From the NCBI GenBank assembly GCA_903895855.1, contig CAITVN010000210.1, positions 20,846 to 84,845 of the forward strand: a stretch of 64,000 bases of DNA, written 5' to 3'. Under the pieces are notes generated by a model that was not told the DNA's origin, ran no database searches, and worked only from the letters and a program-made list of their open reading frames with translations. The first letter of the stretch is position 1, and each line of letters starts with the position of its first letter. The translations under genes were made by a program, and so were the position numbers. This DNA comes from Oligoflexia bacterium. GTDB lineage: Bacteria > Bdellovibrionota > UBA1018. Below are positions 31,867 to 40,370 of the stretch, piece after piece.

Positions 31867-32880
31867 ATGAAAGCACTCCCTGTTTTAGCGATCCTAGTGA
31901 TTGCAGCCCTAACCACCACTGGATGTGGTAAGTCATACAAGAAACTCACTGACGAGCAAAAAGCCCAAGTCAAAGAAAGCATGTCGAGCATGGGCAGGAC
32001 CGTGACCGCTGTTCAGTCTCGCGGCAATGCTAACGGTTTGAGAGAGCTCAATCTTTTGAACGCCCGTTCGGTTTTACTCGCCGGTAACGAGAGCATTGCG
32101 TCTCCGAAAGTGGTTCCGACGAATACCCCTGCGGCGACGTCAACCTCAACACCAGTTGAGAGCGATGACACCTCTGAAAAAATGTCAGAAGAATTCAAAT
32201 CAGTTGAAGGCGCTTGTGATGTTAACGTCTCAACTTCGTCAATGGCTCAAGCGTCAAGCGCTTCAGCTAGCGGCGTTGGCTCACTAGACCTTAAAGTGAC
32301 AGCTACCGGCGATGCTTGCCCTGCCACCATGGACTTCAGCGTCAAGGGTTCTTCATCTTCTGACCAAAAAGCTGATATTTCTTTCATTTGGAAATATGAA
32401 GTGAAGAAAGACACTTTCAGAAAACTCAACGACATCGACAAAGTCGACGTCAAAGGTTCTGTCTCTGCTGAGTTGCCAGATCCAAAGGCATTGGCGAGCG
32501 CATCTAAAGACGCCAGTGCTACCACCCAAGAAGGAAAGCTCAAGGCTGATTTGTCTGGCACGATTCACTCTCAGAAAAACGGCGATCTCAAGTTTGCTAT
32601 TTCTGGCGACTTCTCAGGCTCGCGTGATGGCAAAACTGGCGAAAGCAAAGCCAGCGGAACCATGGCAATGACTTTAGATTACAACGATTTCGGTGCCGAA
32701 TTCAAAGTTAAATTTGACGACAAGAAAGTCGAATACTTCTTGAACAACGAAAAATCGAGCAAAGAAGAATTCACTGAATACCTGAAGAAATTTCCTTTCT
32801 TCAACACAGTAGAAAATTCGATTCCTGAGTCTGACATTTCACAAGCTCAAGCACCCTCGGTGAGCGGTTCAGCTAACTAA
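31867..32880 (+). CDS. Lipoprotein of unknown function
   Basis: Start ATG at 31867 with GAGGAAGG ribosome site, 337 residues. The signal MKALPVLAILVIAALTTTGC ends in a lipobox (TTTGC). The mature protein has a Ser/Thr-rich segment (about 75-105) and long beta-strand stretches with alternating DxK/FxI patterns (ADISFIWKYEV, DLSGTIHSQKNGDLKFAISGDFSG) that could form a lipid- or polymer-binding sheet. No family recognised. A perfect terminator follows 38 bases after the stop. Confidence 0.7.
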   Translation: MKALPVLAILVIAALTTTGCGKSYKKLTDEQKAQVKESMSSMGRTVTAVQSRGNANGLRELNLLNARSVLLAGNESIASPKVVPTNTPAATSTSTPVESDDTSEKMSEEFKSVEGACDVNVSTSSMAQASSASASGVGSLDLKVTATGDACPATMDFSVKGSSSSDQKADISFIWKYEVKKDTFRKLNDIDKVDVKGSVSAELPDPKALASASKDASATTQEGKLKADLSGTIHSQKNGDLKFAISGDFSGSRDGKTGESKASGTMAMTLDYNDFGAEFKVKFDDKKVEYFLNNEKSSKEEFTEYLKKFPFFNTVENSIPESDISQAQAPSVSGSAN

Positions 32881-32917
32881 GCGTTTTTGACGATTAGTGA
32901 AATAATAGAAATTAGAG

Positions 32918-32951
32918 ACGGAGGAATGGCAACATTCCTCCGTTTTTTTTT
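32918..32951 (+). terminator. Intrinsic terminator, GCAA tetraloop
   Basis: An 11-bp perfect stem ACGGAGGAATG / CATTCCTCCGT closes on a GCAA (GNRA) loop and runs straight into nine T residues. It ends the lipoprotein message. Confidence 0.95.
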
Positions 32952-33238
32952 GGCTGGAGATGCACATTTAGAAAGGCGAATCTGCGAACTGTCGAAAAAC
33001 GGACGTTAGTGGCGTGACGCAGCCAACGTTCGAGGGGTAACGTGCGAAAAAAGACGGTTCCCAGAAAATCCGCGAGGCAGGCCCCCAAGAAAACTTAGAA
33101 TTGATGTCGATCAAATATTTGACACACCTTAAAGGTAAACCTGACTAGGCAAATAACACCGCTCAAAACGGGGCTTCGCCCCCGAGGCTTCAATACGGGC
33201 CCCTCAAAATTCTACTCATAAAAGCCGATACGGATACT
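32952..33238. other. Intergenic region with hairpins, possible leader or small RNA
   Basis: About 287 bases without a convincing gene. A bulged hairpin GGACGTT...AACGTTC encloses TGGC/GCCA (33001-33031), and a GGGGCTTCGCCCCC-type hairpin lies near 33171-33184, followed by GTG start at 33239. A TTGACA at 33119-33124 has no good -10 partner. This could be the leader of the next operon or a small RNA; nothing stronger can be said from sequence. Confidence 0.3.
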
Positions 33239-33712
33239 GTGAACGAACCACAAATTCAAAAATCGCGCTCATTCAAAAAGCTTCTTATCTACCCGCGTTT
33301 TCAGTTACCACTGATATTAGGGCAACTAGGAACCCTCACCTTAGTTTTTTTTGCCATAGGCATACAACACTTTCGCTCATTCAATCAGATGAGATCTCTT
33401 GGGCAGTCGATTCAGCTGCCGCCGAGTCACATTTTTTTTGAATACCTAAACTACCTTTCAAAAACAAGCTGGTCTTATGCCATGATTGGTTTCTTAGGTT
33501 CAGCAATCGTCAGTACGGCCCTAAGTTTATGGATCTCACATAAAATTGCAGGCCCGCTGGTTCGCATGAAACGCGAGCTGAATCAGATGATCGAAACCGG
33601 AGAGTTTAAACCCATTCACTTTCGAAAACACGATCATTTTCTTGAATTGCCTGACTTACTCAACCGAGCACTCTCAAAGGTCACTCAAAACACCTACAAG
33701 AAAGGAGCCTAA
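33239..33712 (+). CDS. Small membrane protein with HAMP-like tail
   Basis: 157 residues from a GTG. Two membrane helices (FQLPLILGQLGTLTLVFFAIGI near residue 22-45 and YAMIGFLGSAIVSTALSLWIS near 78-98) frame a short periplasmic loop, and KIAGPLVRMKRELNQMIETGEF resembles the first helix of a HAMP domain. No kinase or methyl-accepting output is present, so it may be a free-standing HAMP-type adaptor. It begins a plus-strand run of three small genes. Confidence 0.6.
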   Translation: MNEPQIQKSRSFKKLLIYPRFQLPLILGQLGTLTLVFFAIGIQHFRSFNQMRSLGQSIQLPPSHIFFEYLNYLSKTSWSYAMIGFLGSAIVSTALSLWISHKIAGPLVRMKRELNQMIETGEFKPIHFRKHDHFLELPDLLNRALSKVTQNTYKKGA

Positions 33713-33718
33713 TCAGAG

Positions 33719-33991
33719 ATGAAAACGAATCCATTGTTTTTACAAGTTCTGCTCATGGGGTTACCTCTCTTGCTAGGGGCAATCACATCTTTGGCAGATG
33801 CCCCCGTCACTTCGCCAAATACCTTTCAAAACCCCTCTCAAGGGCGCGAGCAAACCGCTCGTTTTGCGGGCGCTCTCGCCCACGTTGGCGATTGTAATAG
33901 TTTGACTTCTGTCGAAGCGAAGCTCAAGTGCGTACTTAAAGCCGATGCCTTAGGGAGCGAAACTGAACTCATTGAGATACTTTTTGATTGA
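33719..33991 (+). CDS. Small exported protein
   Basis: 90 residues. Signal peptide MKTNPLFLQVLLMGLPLLLGAITSLADA. The mature 60 residues have two cysteines (DCNSL, LKCVL) that could form a disulfide. Six bases after the HAMP-like gene, so cotranscribed with it. Function unknown. Confidence 0.6.
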   Translation: MKTNPLFLQVLLMGLPLLLGAITSLADAPVTSPNTFQNPSQGREQTARFAGALAHVGDCNSLTSVEAKLKCVLKADALGSETELIEILFD

Positions 33992-34023
33992 TTTGAATTT
34001 TACTTTTTTTAGGAGCACTTCAT

Positions 34024-34596
34024 ATGATTGACCATTTAAAATATTTTTTGATCATCTTTGCTGCGATTCAGAGCTGTTTTCTAGTGATTTCACCCCAAAT
34101 TACCTTTGCTTCGCAAGACATCGACCACAAAGCTCTCGAACAATACCCCAAAGATTTTGTCGAAAGCGTGCAAGGTGGAAATATTTTTCGGACCGGTAAA
34201 ATGTTGCGCGAAGATGGGCAGAGTTTTAGTTTTGACGAACTCACCTCGGTTGAGCGCTACGGCAACAACGTAGAAAACCCCAACTACGAAGGCGAGGGGT
34301 TTTCGATTTCGGGTAGTTTACAGACGAATTCGAAACCCACTACCCTTTACCTTTCTTCGAAGGCAAAAGGCGCCGCCGGGCGTATCTCAGAGTGTTTGAA
34401 ATTTGCTTCGCTGGCACTCTCTAACTCTGCCAAGTGGCGGTTCACGTTGCGAGTGTTTCCCGCTCAGTCGCTCACACCTACGCCTAACGATGGCACTAAC
34501 AAAGAACAACCGATTTACATCAAACTAGATAACCGCGAAGAGATCTTTAGCTGCGCGATTGAAGTAAAGCCGCTGCAGATCAATCCCCAAAATTAA
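34024..34596 (+). CDS. Exported protein, unknown
   Basis: 190 residues with a strong ribosome site (TTAGGAGCACTTCAT) and signal peptide (MIDHLKYFLIIFAAIQSCFLVISPQITFA). The mature part is a soluble beta-rich domain with two cysteines (SECLKF, FSCAIE). Third gene of the run after the HAMP-like and the small exported protein, 32 bases downstream. No family recognised. Confidence 0.6.
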   Translation: MIDHLKYFLIIFAAIQSCFLVISPQITFASQDIDHKALEQYPKDFVESVQGGNIFRTGKMLREDGQSFSFDELTSVERYGNNVENPNYEGEGFSISGSLQTNSKPTTLYLSSKAKGAAGRISECLKFASLALSNSAKWRFTLRVFPAQSLTPTPNDGTNKEQPIYIKLDNREEIFSCAIEVKPLQINPQN

Positions 34597-34602
34597 GAAA
34601 TT

Positions 34603-35496
34603 TTACGACCGACCCATTGGGCGTTCATTCGAAGCCCCTGGTTTCACGCTTTGTTCGAGCCACTGGTACCGTCGGGCAATTTCATCTCGATTTTTTGTGT
34701 ATAATACCTGCGTGTGAAATTGATTTTCTTGATCGGCCTGACTCAGTCCGTGACGAATTTCAGTATCTGTCACTCGTCCGAGTTTTACCCCCGCCAAAAT
34801 CGCGCGCATGCTAAAATCGACATCTTCATAATAAGTGTGTAGCGACTCGTCCCAAGCACCCACAACATTGATCGTTCTTCGGTGAACCCAAAATGCCGAT
34901 CCCGGAACAATGAACATGAATCGTTCTGATTCGCTTTTGCCACCATAATTCAAAACATTTTTTTCGCGCAGGTGAACGATTTTCTTGTGTGAAGGACTGT
35001 ACAAAGCCCCCCAAGAATCAATCGTATCTACCCAACCGGGTGAATCACTGGGTACATTCCGCAGTTTCTTCGTCTTCCAAACTTTTGGCGCATAAAGGCC
35101 AGGATTTGTGGGCTCCCCCCCCAATGTCATGATCTCTGAGCCTTCACTCAAAAAGAGTACCCAGTCCCAAGGCGACTCATAATCGAAGAGTTTTGGCTGC
35201 TCAGTCACTCGACCACGAAAGTCTCTGGTCGATTCGTCTAACCATCCGATTGCGCTAAAAAGGGCGTTAATTCCGGCAGTCACACCTCGATTTTCACGAA
35301 CCCACACATGGTGAATGGCCGGAAATAACTGTTTTAGCATGAGACAGTCTGCATCGGTTGATCCGTTGTGAACCAAGACAATGTTTGCCCCCTCAGACCA
35401 CTCTAGAGCCGATCGAACCGACTTGATCGTTGCTTCAACGTCGTTATCGCTCAATATACCAACAGCAGATCGAGAGGTTTTTTCTACCCTGCTCAT
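34603..35496 (-). CDS. Glycosyltransferase family 2-like protein
   Basis: 297 residues from the ATG at 35496, whose ATGA overlaps the rocD stop; the frame is open to 35520. Family-2 features: a DNDVEATIKSVRSAL nucleotide-side start, VLVHNGSTDADC, VRENRGVTAGINA, and the acceptor-side GSAFWVHRRTINVVGAWDESLHTYYEDVDFSMRA with an ED pair as the likely base. Predicted to transfer a sugar from a nucleotide sugar to a surface polysaccharide or protein. Its coupling to an ornithine aminotransferase gene is odd and may be accidental. Confidence 0.8.
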   Translation of the reverse strand: MSRVEKTSRSAVGILSDNDVEATIKSVRSALEWSEGANIVLVHNGSTDADCLMLKQLFPAIHHVWVRENRGVTAGINALFSAIGWLDESTRDFRGRVTEQPKLFDYESPWDWVLFLSEGSEIMTLGGEPTNPGLYAPKVWKTKKLRNVPSDSPGWVDTIDSWGALYSPSHKKIVHLREKNVLNYGGKSESERFMFIVPGSAFWVHRRTINVVGAWDESLHTYYEDVDFSMRAILAGVKLGRVTDTEIRHGLSQADQENQFHTQVLYTKNRDEIARRYQWLEQSVKPGASNERPMGRS

Positions 35497-36698
35497 GTCT
35501 GCAATACCTGATTTAAACAAGAGACTAAGAAATCAAGCTGCTCACGATTGATCACTAACGGCGGCGCGATACGAATCGTTTGGCCATGCGTTTCTTTAGC
35601 GAGTACCCCGAGCTTCATGAGCTTTTCACAAAAGGGCCGAGCACTGCCCGATATTTTTTTGATCTCAATGCCTACCATCAATCCGCGAGCTCGCACTTCT
35701 AAAACGTGATCAGAGCGAATGGCTTGAATTTTCTCAAAAAGGTAGGCACCCATTTCACGAGAGCGCTCAGCTAAATTCTCATCTACCAAAACATCAAGGG
35801 CCGCTTGGCCAATTGCGGCGGCTAGAGGGTTGCCACCAAAGGTTGAGCCATGATCTCCGGGTTTGAAAACCCCCATCACCTCTTTTGAGGAAACCATCAC
35901 AGAAATCGGATACATCCCACCGCTTAATGCTTTACCGAGAATGAGAACATCAGGCTTCGCATTTTGCTCGTGCTGGTAGGCGAACATTTTTCCGGTTCTA
36001 CCTAACCCTGTTTGAATTTCGTCGAACATCAAAAGCACACGATTTTTTGTACACAACTCGCGCGCGCGAGTTAAGAATCCAGAGGGTGGAATTTGGATGC
36101 CGGCTTCACCTTGAATCGGTTCCATCAAAAAGGCTACCGTGTTGGGCGTGATCGCTTTTTCTAAGTCTTGAATGTTTCCAAACTCGATGGTGCGAAAGCC
36201 AGGAAGAAAAGGACCAAATCCCTCTCGGTATTGTTTTTCGGTTGAAAAACTAACTAGGCCCATCGTTCGACCATGAAAGTTGCCGCTACAAACGATGATT
36301 TCAGCCTTATCTTCAGCAACTTTTTTTACCTGGTAGCCCCATTTTCTCGCTGCCTTAATTGCAGTCTCAACGGCCTCAGCGCCGCTATTCATCGGCAAAG
36401 TCATTTCCATTTCGGTGACTTCACACACTTTTTTTAGAAAACCACCAATTTGATCATTGTGAAAAGCTCTCGAGGTGAGAGTGACCCTGCCCATTTGTTC
36501 AATCATGGCTTTCAAAATACGCGGGTGACGATGACCTTGATTGACCGCTGAATACGCGGCCAAGCAATCCAGGTAACGATTGCCTTCGGTGTCCCACATG
36601 TAAACGCCGTCAGCTCTTGTCACAACCATCGGCAGTGGATTGTAATTATTTGCGCCGTAGGTGACCGAATCTGCAATCGCTGAATTTGTCGTAACCAT
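35493..36698 (-). CDS. rocD: Ornithine aminotransferase
   Basis: A 401-residue PLP fold-I class III aminotransferase. The start YGANNYNPLPMVVTRADGVYMWD and YLDCLAAYSAVNQGHRHP are distinctive of ornithine-oxo-acid transaminase. Asp226 (FDEIQTGLGRTG) and Lys256 (LGKALSGG) bind PLP. It converts ornithine to glutamate-5-semialdehyde, with 2-oxoglutarate as amino acceptor. It lies 26 bases downstream of arginase, so the pair makes arginine to glutamate semialdehyde; the dehydrogenase to glutamate is not in the window. Confidence 0.93.
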   Translation of the reverse strand: MVTTNSAIADSVTYGANNYNPLPMVVTRADGVYMWDTEGNRYLDCLAAYSAVNQGHRHPRILKAMIEQMGRVTLTSRAFHNDQIGGFLKKVCEVTEMEMTLPMNSGAEAVETAIKAARKWGYQVKKVAEDKAEIIVCSGNFHGRTMGLVSFSTEKQYREGFGPFLPGFRTIEFGNIQDLEKAITPNTVAFLMEPIQGEAGIQIPPSGFLTRARELCTKNRVLLMFDEIQTGLGRTGKMFAYQHEQNAKPDVLILGKALSGGMYPISVMVSSKEVMGVFKPGDHGSTFGGNPLAAAIGQAALDVLVDENLAERSREMGAYLFEKIQAIRSDHVLEVRARGLMVGIEIKKISGSARPFCEKLMKLGVLAKETHGQTIRIAPPLVINREQLDFLVSCLNQVLQT

Positions 36699-36724
36699 TT
36701 GCCTGCCCCTTTTAAATTCGATTC

Positions 36725-37687
36725 TTAAACAAAATCCTTCACTGGGTTTCTCGAGAGAATTTGCTTGCCGAATAAACTTTCTACCAACTCAACTGCTAAC
36801 TCTGCCGTTCGATTGTGCACGTCAAACGCCGGGTTCAACTCAACCACATCAAGTGATCTCATCAACCCAGAGTCGTGAATCATTTCCATCACCAGCTGGG
36901 CTTCTCGGTAGTTAGGCCCACCTAGCACGGTCGTGGCAACCCCCGGAGCAATCGCGGGATCTAAGAAATCAACATCAAAACTCACATGCAAGTGGGTGTC
37001 TGGTCTTGAAGCAAACTGAATGGCCTTATCGACAATCGAGCGCATGCCGATTTCGTCGACTTGTCGCATATCGTACACAGTGACACCGCTCTGAACGACT
37101 TTAATTTTTTCAATCGCATCAACTGATCGAATGCCAATTTGAATCACATGCGATGGATCAATCATCGGCGTCACCTCGCCAATTGAAAGCAAGCGCGAGT
37201 GACCATGGCCGCAAGCCACCGCCACGGGCATTCCATGAATGTTGCCGCTAGGTGAAGAATCGGGCGTATTGAAATCAGCGTGTGCGTCTAACCAAAACAC
37301 CACTAGACGTTTCTTTTTTTCACGACAGAAGCGCGAAACTGCGGCAATTGAACCAATCGCCAGGCTGTGATCGCCGCCCAACATCACCGGAATGTCTCCG
37401 GCATTGAGCGAGTTATAAATCGCATCGCGAGCGTGTTCGCACCACACGGCAGTTTCTTCTAAGTGGCGATAACCTTCTTTTGAAACACTCATCGGATTCA
37501 CGGGGCCAGCTAAATTTCCTCTATCAAAAACTTCGTGACCAAGGCTTCGAAGCGCTTGCTCTAAGCCTGCAACCCTCAGCGCCTCTGGACCCATTGACCC
37601 ACCACGGTGGCTAGCACCGACATCAGTTGGCACTCCGATTAACGAAACCCTACTCTTTGTTTTCGGTTGAGTTGAACTAGTTGTCAT
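36725..37687 (-). CDS. rocF: Arginase
   Basis: A 320-residue ureohydrolase. The binuclear manganese ligands are complete: GGDHS (His107), LDAHADFN (Asp134, His136, Asp138) and SFDVDFLDP (Asp238, Asp240); Glu283 is in the DVVELNPAFD substrate segment. The start VSLIGVPTDVGASHRGGSMGPEALR is arginase-like rather than agmatinase-like. It hydrolyses arginine to ornithine and urea. A 16-bp palindrome overlaps its ribosome site. It lies 100 bases after the uridine kinase gene on the same strand. Confidence 0.93.
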   Translation of the reverse strand: MTTSSTQPKTKSRVSLIGVPTDVGASHRGGSMGPEALRVAGLEQALRSLGHEVFDRGNLAGPVNPMSVSKEGYRHLEETAVWCEHARDAIYNSLNAGDIPVMLGGDHSLAIGSIAAVSRFCREKKKRLVVFWLDAHADFNTPDSSPSGNIHGMPVAVACGHGHSRLLSIGEVTPMIDPSHVIQIGIRSVDAIEKIKVVQSGVTVYDMRQVDEIGMRSIVDKAIQFASRPDTHLHVSFDVDFLDPAIAPGVATTVLGGPNYREAQLVMEMIHDSGLMRSLDVVELNPAFDVHNRTAELAVELVESLFGKQILSRNPVKDFV

Positions 37688-37693
37688 GATGAC

Positions 37694-37709
37694 CTCAGGC
37701 TAGCCTGAG
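37694..37709 (-). promoter_or_regulatory. Perfect palindrome overlapping the arginase ribosome site
   Basis: CTCAGGCTAGCCTGAG is a perfect 16-bp palindrome whose final GAG is also the start of the GAGG ribosome site ahead of the arginase ATG at 37687. It could be a DNA operator, or in RNA a 6-bp stem with a CUAG loop that partly hides the ribosome site. Confidence 0.5.
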
Positions 37710-37787
37710 TTTCAAGGCCGCACAACAGCAAAGGTTGTGATTTCTTAACATCCCAAGTCAAAAACACAGCTATTCAATGACTGAATA

Positions 37788-38468
37788 TCACACCTGTTTT
37801 AGCTGAATTCGAGACACAATCTCACTGACCTCTTGATGAATGGGAGTCAACCCAGAAACGACGAGTTCAGCGTGTGACTTTGAAGGCTCAACGAAGGCCG
37901 AATGCATCGGTTGAACTTGCTTAGTAAACTGCTTATAAACGCCTTCTGGCTTTCTTCCTCGTTCTTCAAGATCTCGCTTTAGCCGTCTCGCAAACCGAAT
38001 TTCTTCTGGCGCATCAACAAAGACCCGAAGGTCACACAATTCCCACACAGGTTTTTGTGACAAAATCAGGGTGCCTTCGACCACCACCACGGGTGAAGCC
38101 AGTAGAGGGTTCGTCGTTTTTGAACGAGTGTGACTCGCAAACTCATAAATCGGCACATTGACCGATCGGCCTTGTTTTAACTCAGTCAAATGCAAGCGTA
38201 TCAAATCAAAATCAATCGAGTCAGGATGATCGAAATTCACGTTCTCTCCGTCACCCTTAAAAATCGCACTTTGATCAATATAATAATTATCTTGGCTTAA
38301 GATTGAACAGTGCCGATGGTGTGCCTCAAACGCGCGCGCCAGAGCAAGTGCTAAAGTCGTTTTGCCAGAGCCGCTGCCTCCGGAAATACAAACGATCAAT
38401 GGAGCTGAACTGGCGAAGACATTCACGCCTACATCATTAGACGGTATCATAAAGTCGATCGCCCGCAT
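37788..38468 (-). CDS. udk: Uridine kinase
   Basis: A 226-residue P-loop kinase with GGSGSGKTT near residue 33, the nucleoside-binding SQDNYYID segment, NFDHPDSIDFDLI and IYEFASHTR, then the RRLKRDLEERGR lid. It phosphorylates uridine (and cytidine) to UMP. The ATG at 38468 makes a 32-base overlap with the end of the uracil phosphoribosyltransferase gene; an ATG at 38450 would shorten it by six residues. Both it and Upp produce UMP, consistent with feeding a common intermediate of the URC operon. Confidence 0.9.
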   Translation of the reverse strand: MRAIDFMIPSNDVGVNVFASSAPLIVCISGGSGSGKTTLALALARAFEAHHRHCSILSQDNYYIDQSAIFKGDGENVNFDHPDSIDFDLIRLHLTELKQGRSVNVPIYEFASHTRSKTTNPLLASPVVVVEGTLILSQKPVWELCDLRVFVDAPEEIRFARRLKRDLEERGRKPEGVYKQFTKQVQPMHSAFVEPSKSHAELVVSGLTPIHQEVSEIVSRIQLKQV

Positions 38469-39072
38469 CGCCTAGTCCAGGAAGTAAATAACCCTTGGCA
38501 TCGAGTTCGCGTTCTAGTGAAACCGTGATAATCTCGACCTCAGGAAAACGCTCGTGAATGCGAGCAACACCTTCTTTTGCAGCTAAAATGCAAACAAAAC
38601 GAATATCGCCCACATCGTATTCTTTCAAACGCTCGATTGCAGAACAAGCCGTATCACCGGTGGCCAATAAAGGGTCTATCAAGAGAATTTTTCGCCCTTC
38701 AATTTTCGACGGCAATCGCAAATAGTACTCAACGGTACCTTGAATGAATCGGTCGCGGTAAATACCGATATGGCCCACTGTCGCAAAGGGTAAAATTCTC
38801 AGCATTCCACCTAACATGCCATTGCCGGCTCGCTGAATCGAAACCACTACCAACTCTTCACCGACAATCGTAGTTTGTGTTTTTTCTAAGGGAGTTTCAA
38901 TCTGGGCCGTCGCTACTTTTAAATCTCGAGTGGCTTCGTAAGCAATGAACTGACTGATTTCTTCCATGATCAATCGAAAGCTATGCGCCGTTGTTCTTTT
39001 ATCTCTCAGCATGGTGAGCTTATGATGAATCACCGGATGCTCAATAATCGTTAAGTTTTTCATTCTTGCCAT
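38437..39072 (-). CDS. upp: Uracil phosphoribosyltransferase
   Basis: A 211-residue type I phosphoribosyltransferase with the PRPP loop LLIDPLLATGDTA and the uracil-binding C-terminus YLLPGLGDAGDRLYDTV. It makes UMP from uracil and PRPP. In the yeast URC pathway this step (URC6) is the first committed reaction, and here it sits directly after URC4, 17 bases away. The context therefore favours uracil catabolism over simple salvage, though it could do both. Confidence 0.95.
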   Translation of the reverse strand: MARMKNLTIIEHPVIHHKLTMLRDKRTTAHSFRLIMEEISQFIAYEATRDLKVATAQIETPLEKTQTTIVGEELVVVSIQRAGNGMLGGMLRILPFATVGHIGIYRDRFIQGTVEYYLRLPSKIEGRKILLIDPLLATGDTACSAIERLKEYDVGDIRFVCILAAKEGVARIHERFPEVEIITVSLERELDAKGYLLPGLGDAGDRLYDTV

Positions 39073-39089
39073 GGGTCAAATTTATTTCA

Positions 39090-40346
39090 TTAAAAAACGG
39101 TTCCGTCGAGCTTTAGTTTAAGCGGTGGCGATCCATCTGCTCTCAATTCTTTGGCTATTTCGCGCCCTGCCCACCAGGTGCCGCCCTCGAGAATGTTCGC
39201 TAACGACAATTGCGGGCGCTGCAGGCGTTCTTTCACTCTCATTCCCACTTCATCCAGAAGACAAACGGTCAACGCTCTCCACTGAATGACAAACTCTGAA
39301 CCGGCTTCATACTCTAAGCTGAAAGCGTTTTCGTCTTTGGGTAACAAAACTTTTGTATCTAAGAACAATCCCCCATTGCGGTACTCGGGCAAACCGGTGA
39401 GCTCATCAAGGTCACAAATCTCAAAACCAGCCCAAAGATAGGGTTCAAGTAATGAATAGGTTAACCATTGACTGAGCTTGTGAAACACCACGGTTTCACC
39501 ATTCAAAAGTTCTGAGCGCCAAGCATCACCGAGCGGACCATGGTCACACACTAGACGCGAAGGCCAGATCGGGCCGAGATGAATAAGCACTTCGTGCAAA
39601 AGCTTTGAAGCTGAAATCGACTTTGAAGAGTTCGGCTTTGCGTTTGCAGCGGCATTTACTCCGGAGTTTGCAGCGGCTTTTACGGCCCAGATGTCAAAAA
39701 AATCTCCAAGCCGCAAAGTTTGAGTTGTCTCAAGAACTTTTGCTAATTTCTTCAGCAACGAAACTCGACCCTCAAGCCCAATGAGTGGGTTTTGGGCATT
39801 CACTTGAAAACGTTTTTCGAGAATGGCGACAGTTAAAGCATTCAGCCCTTCATGATCAACGCGGTTGGGCTGGGTAGCCGAATGACTGAACGTTCCAGCG
39901 AGATAGGCTTCTAGACTGGCCAGCGCCAAACCTTCAGATCGACCAATGGCAGAGCCTTGTGATGGCTGGTAGCTCCAGCTGGTTCCTGCCCCGGCATCAA
40001 GTAAAACAGAAACAATGACTAACTCGAAGAAACGCTGAGAAACTTCGTTGCCGGGCGAGCTCACCCACTTCGTCTGTAATTCTCTAACACGGTCAATGCC
40101 TCCGGCTCGAAAATGTCCCCAACGTGAATGAAATGGAATTTCAAGCGATGGGTACCGACGCTTGGTGCTATTCACAACGCGGTCAACTGTTGGGTCTATC
40201 TGAGTTGAATCGATTTTAAACAATCCTCGACCCGCAAGCGTCTCAGCATAGATTTTCTGGCACTGCCGACGTGCAGCTTTTGCACTCAACAAATCAATGT
40301 ACTCAGAGTGAGAAAGTGTCACATGAGAGTTTTTTGGGTCACCCAT
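39090..40346 (-). CDS. urc4: DUF1688 protein, URC4 homologue (uracil catabolism)
   Basis: A 418-residue cytoplasmic protein. The motifs EIPFHSRWGHFRAGGIDRV and VSVLLDAGAGTSWSYQPSQG...RSEGLALASLEAYLAGTFS are diagnostic of DUF1688, the family of yeast Urc4. Urc4 is needed for uracil degradation through a ribosylurea-type intermediate, but its exact reaction is not settled. An Ala/Asn/Ser-rich insertion (VKAAANSGVNAAANAKPNSS, about 225-244) arising from a short DNA duplication is lineage-specific. Start 24 bases after URC1 stops. Confidence 0.9.
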   Translation of the reverse strand: MGDPKNSHVTLSHSEYIDLLSAKAARRQCQKIYAETLAGRGLFKIDSTQIDPTVDRVVNSTKRRYPSLEIPFHSRWGHFRAGGIDRVRELQTKWVSSPGNEVSQRFFELVIVSVLLDAGAGTSWSYQPSQGSAIGRSEGLALASLEAYLAGTFSHSATQPNRVDHEGLNALTVAILEKRFQVNAQNPLIGLEGRVSLLKKLAKVLETTQTLRLGDFFDIWAVKAAANSGVNAAANAKPNSSKSISASKLLHEVLIHLGPIWPSRLVCDHGPLGDAWRSELLNGETVVFHKLSQWLTYSLLEPYLWAGFEICDLDELTGLPEYRNGGLFLDTKVLLPKDENAFSLEYEAGSEFVIQWRALTVCLLDEVGMRVKERLQRPQLSLANILEGGTWWAGREIAKELRADGSPPLKLKLDGTVF

Positions 40347-40370
40347 TTGCTTAATCCCTAATTTGTTGAG

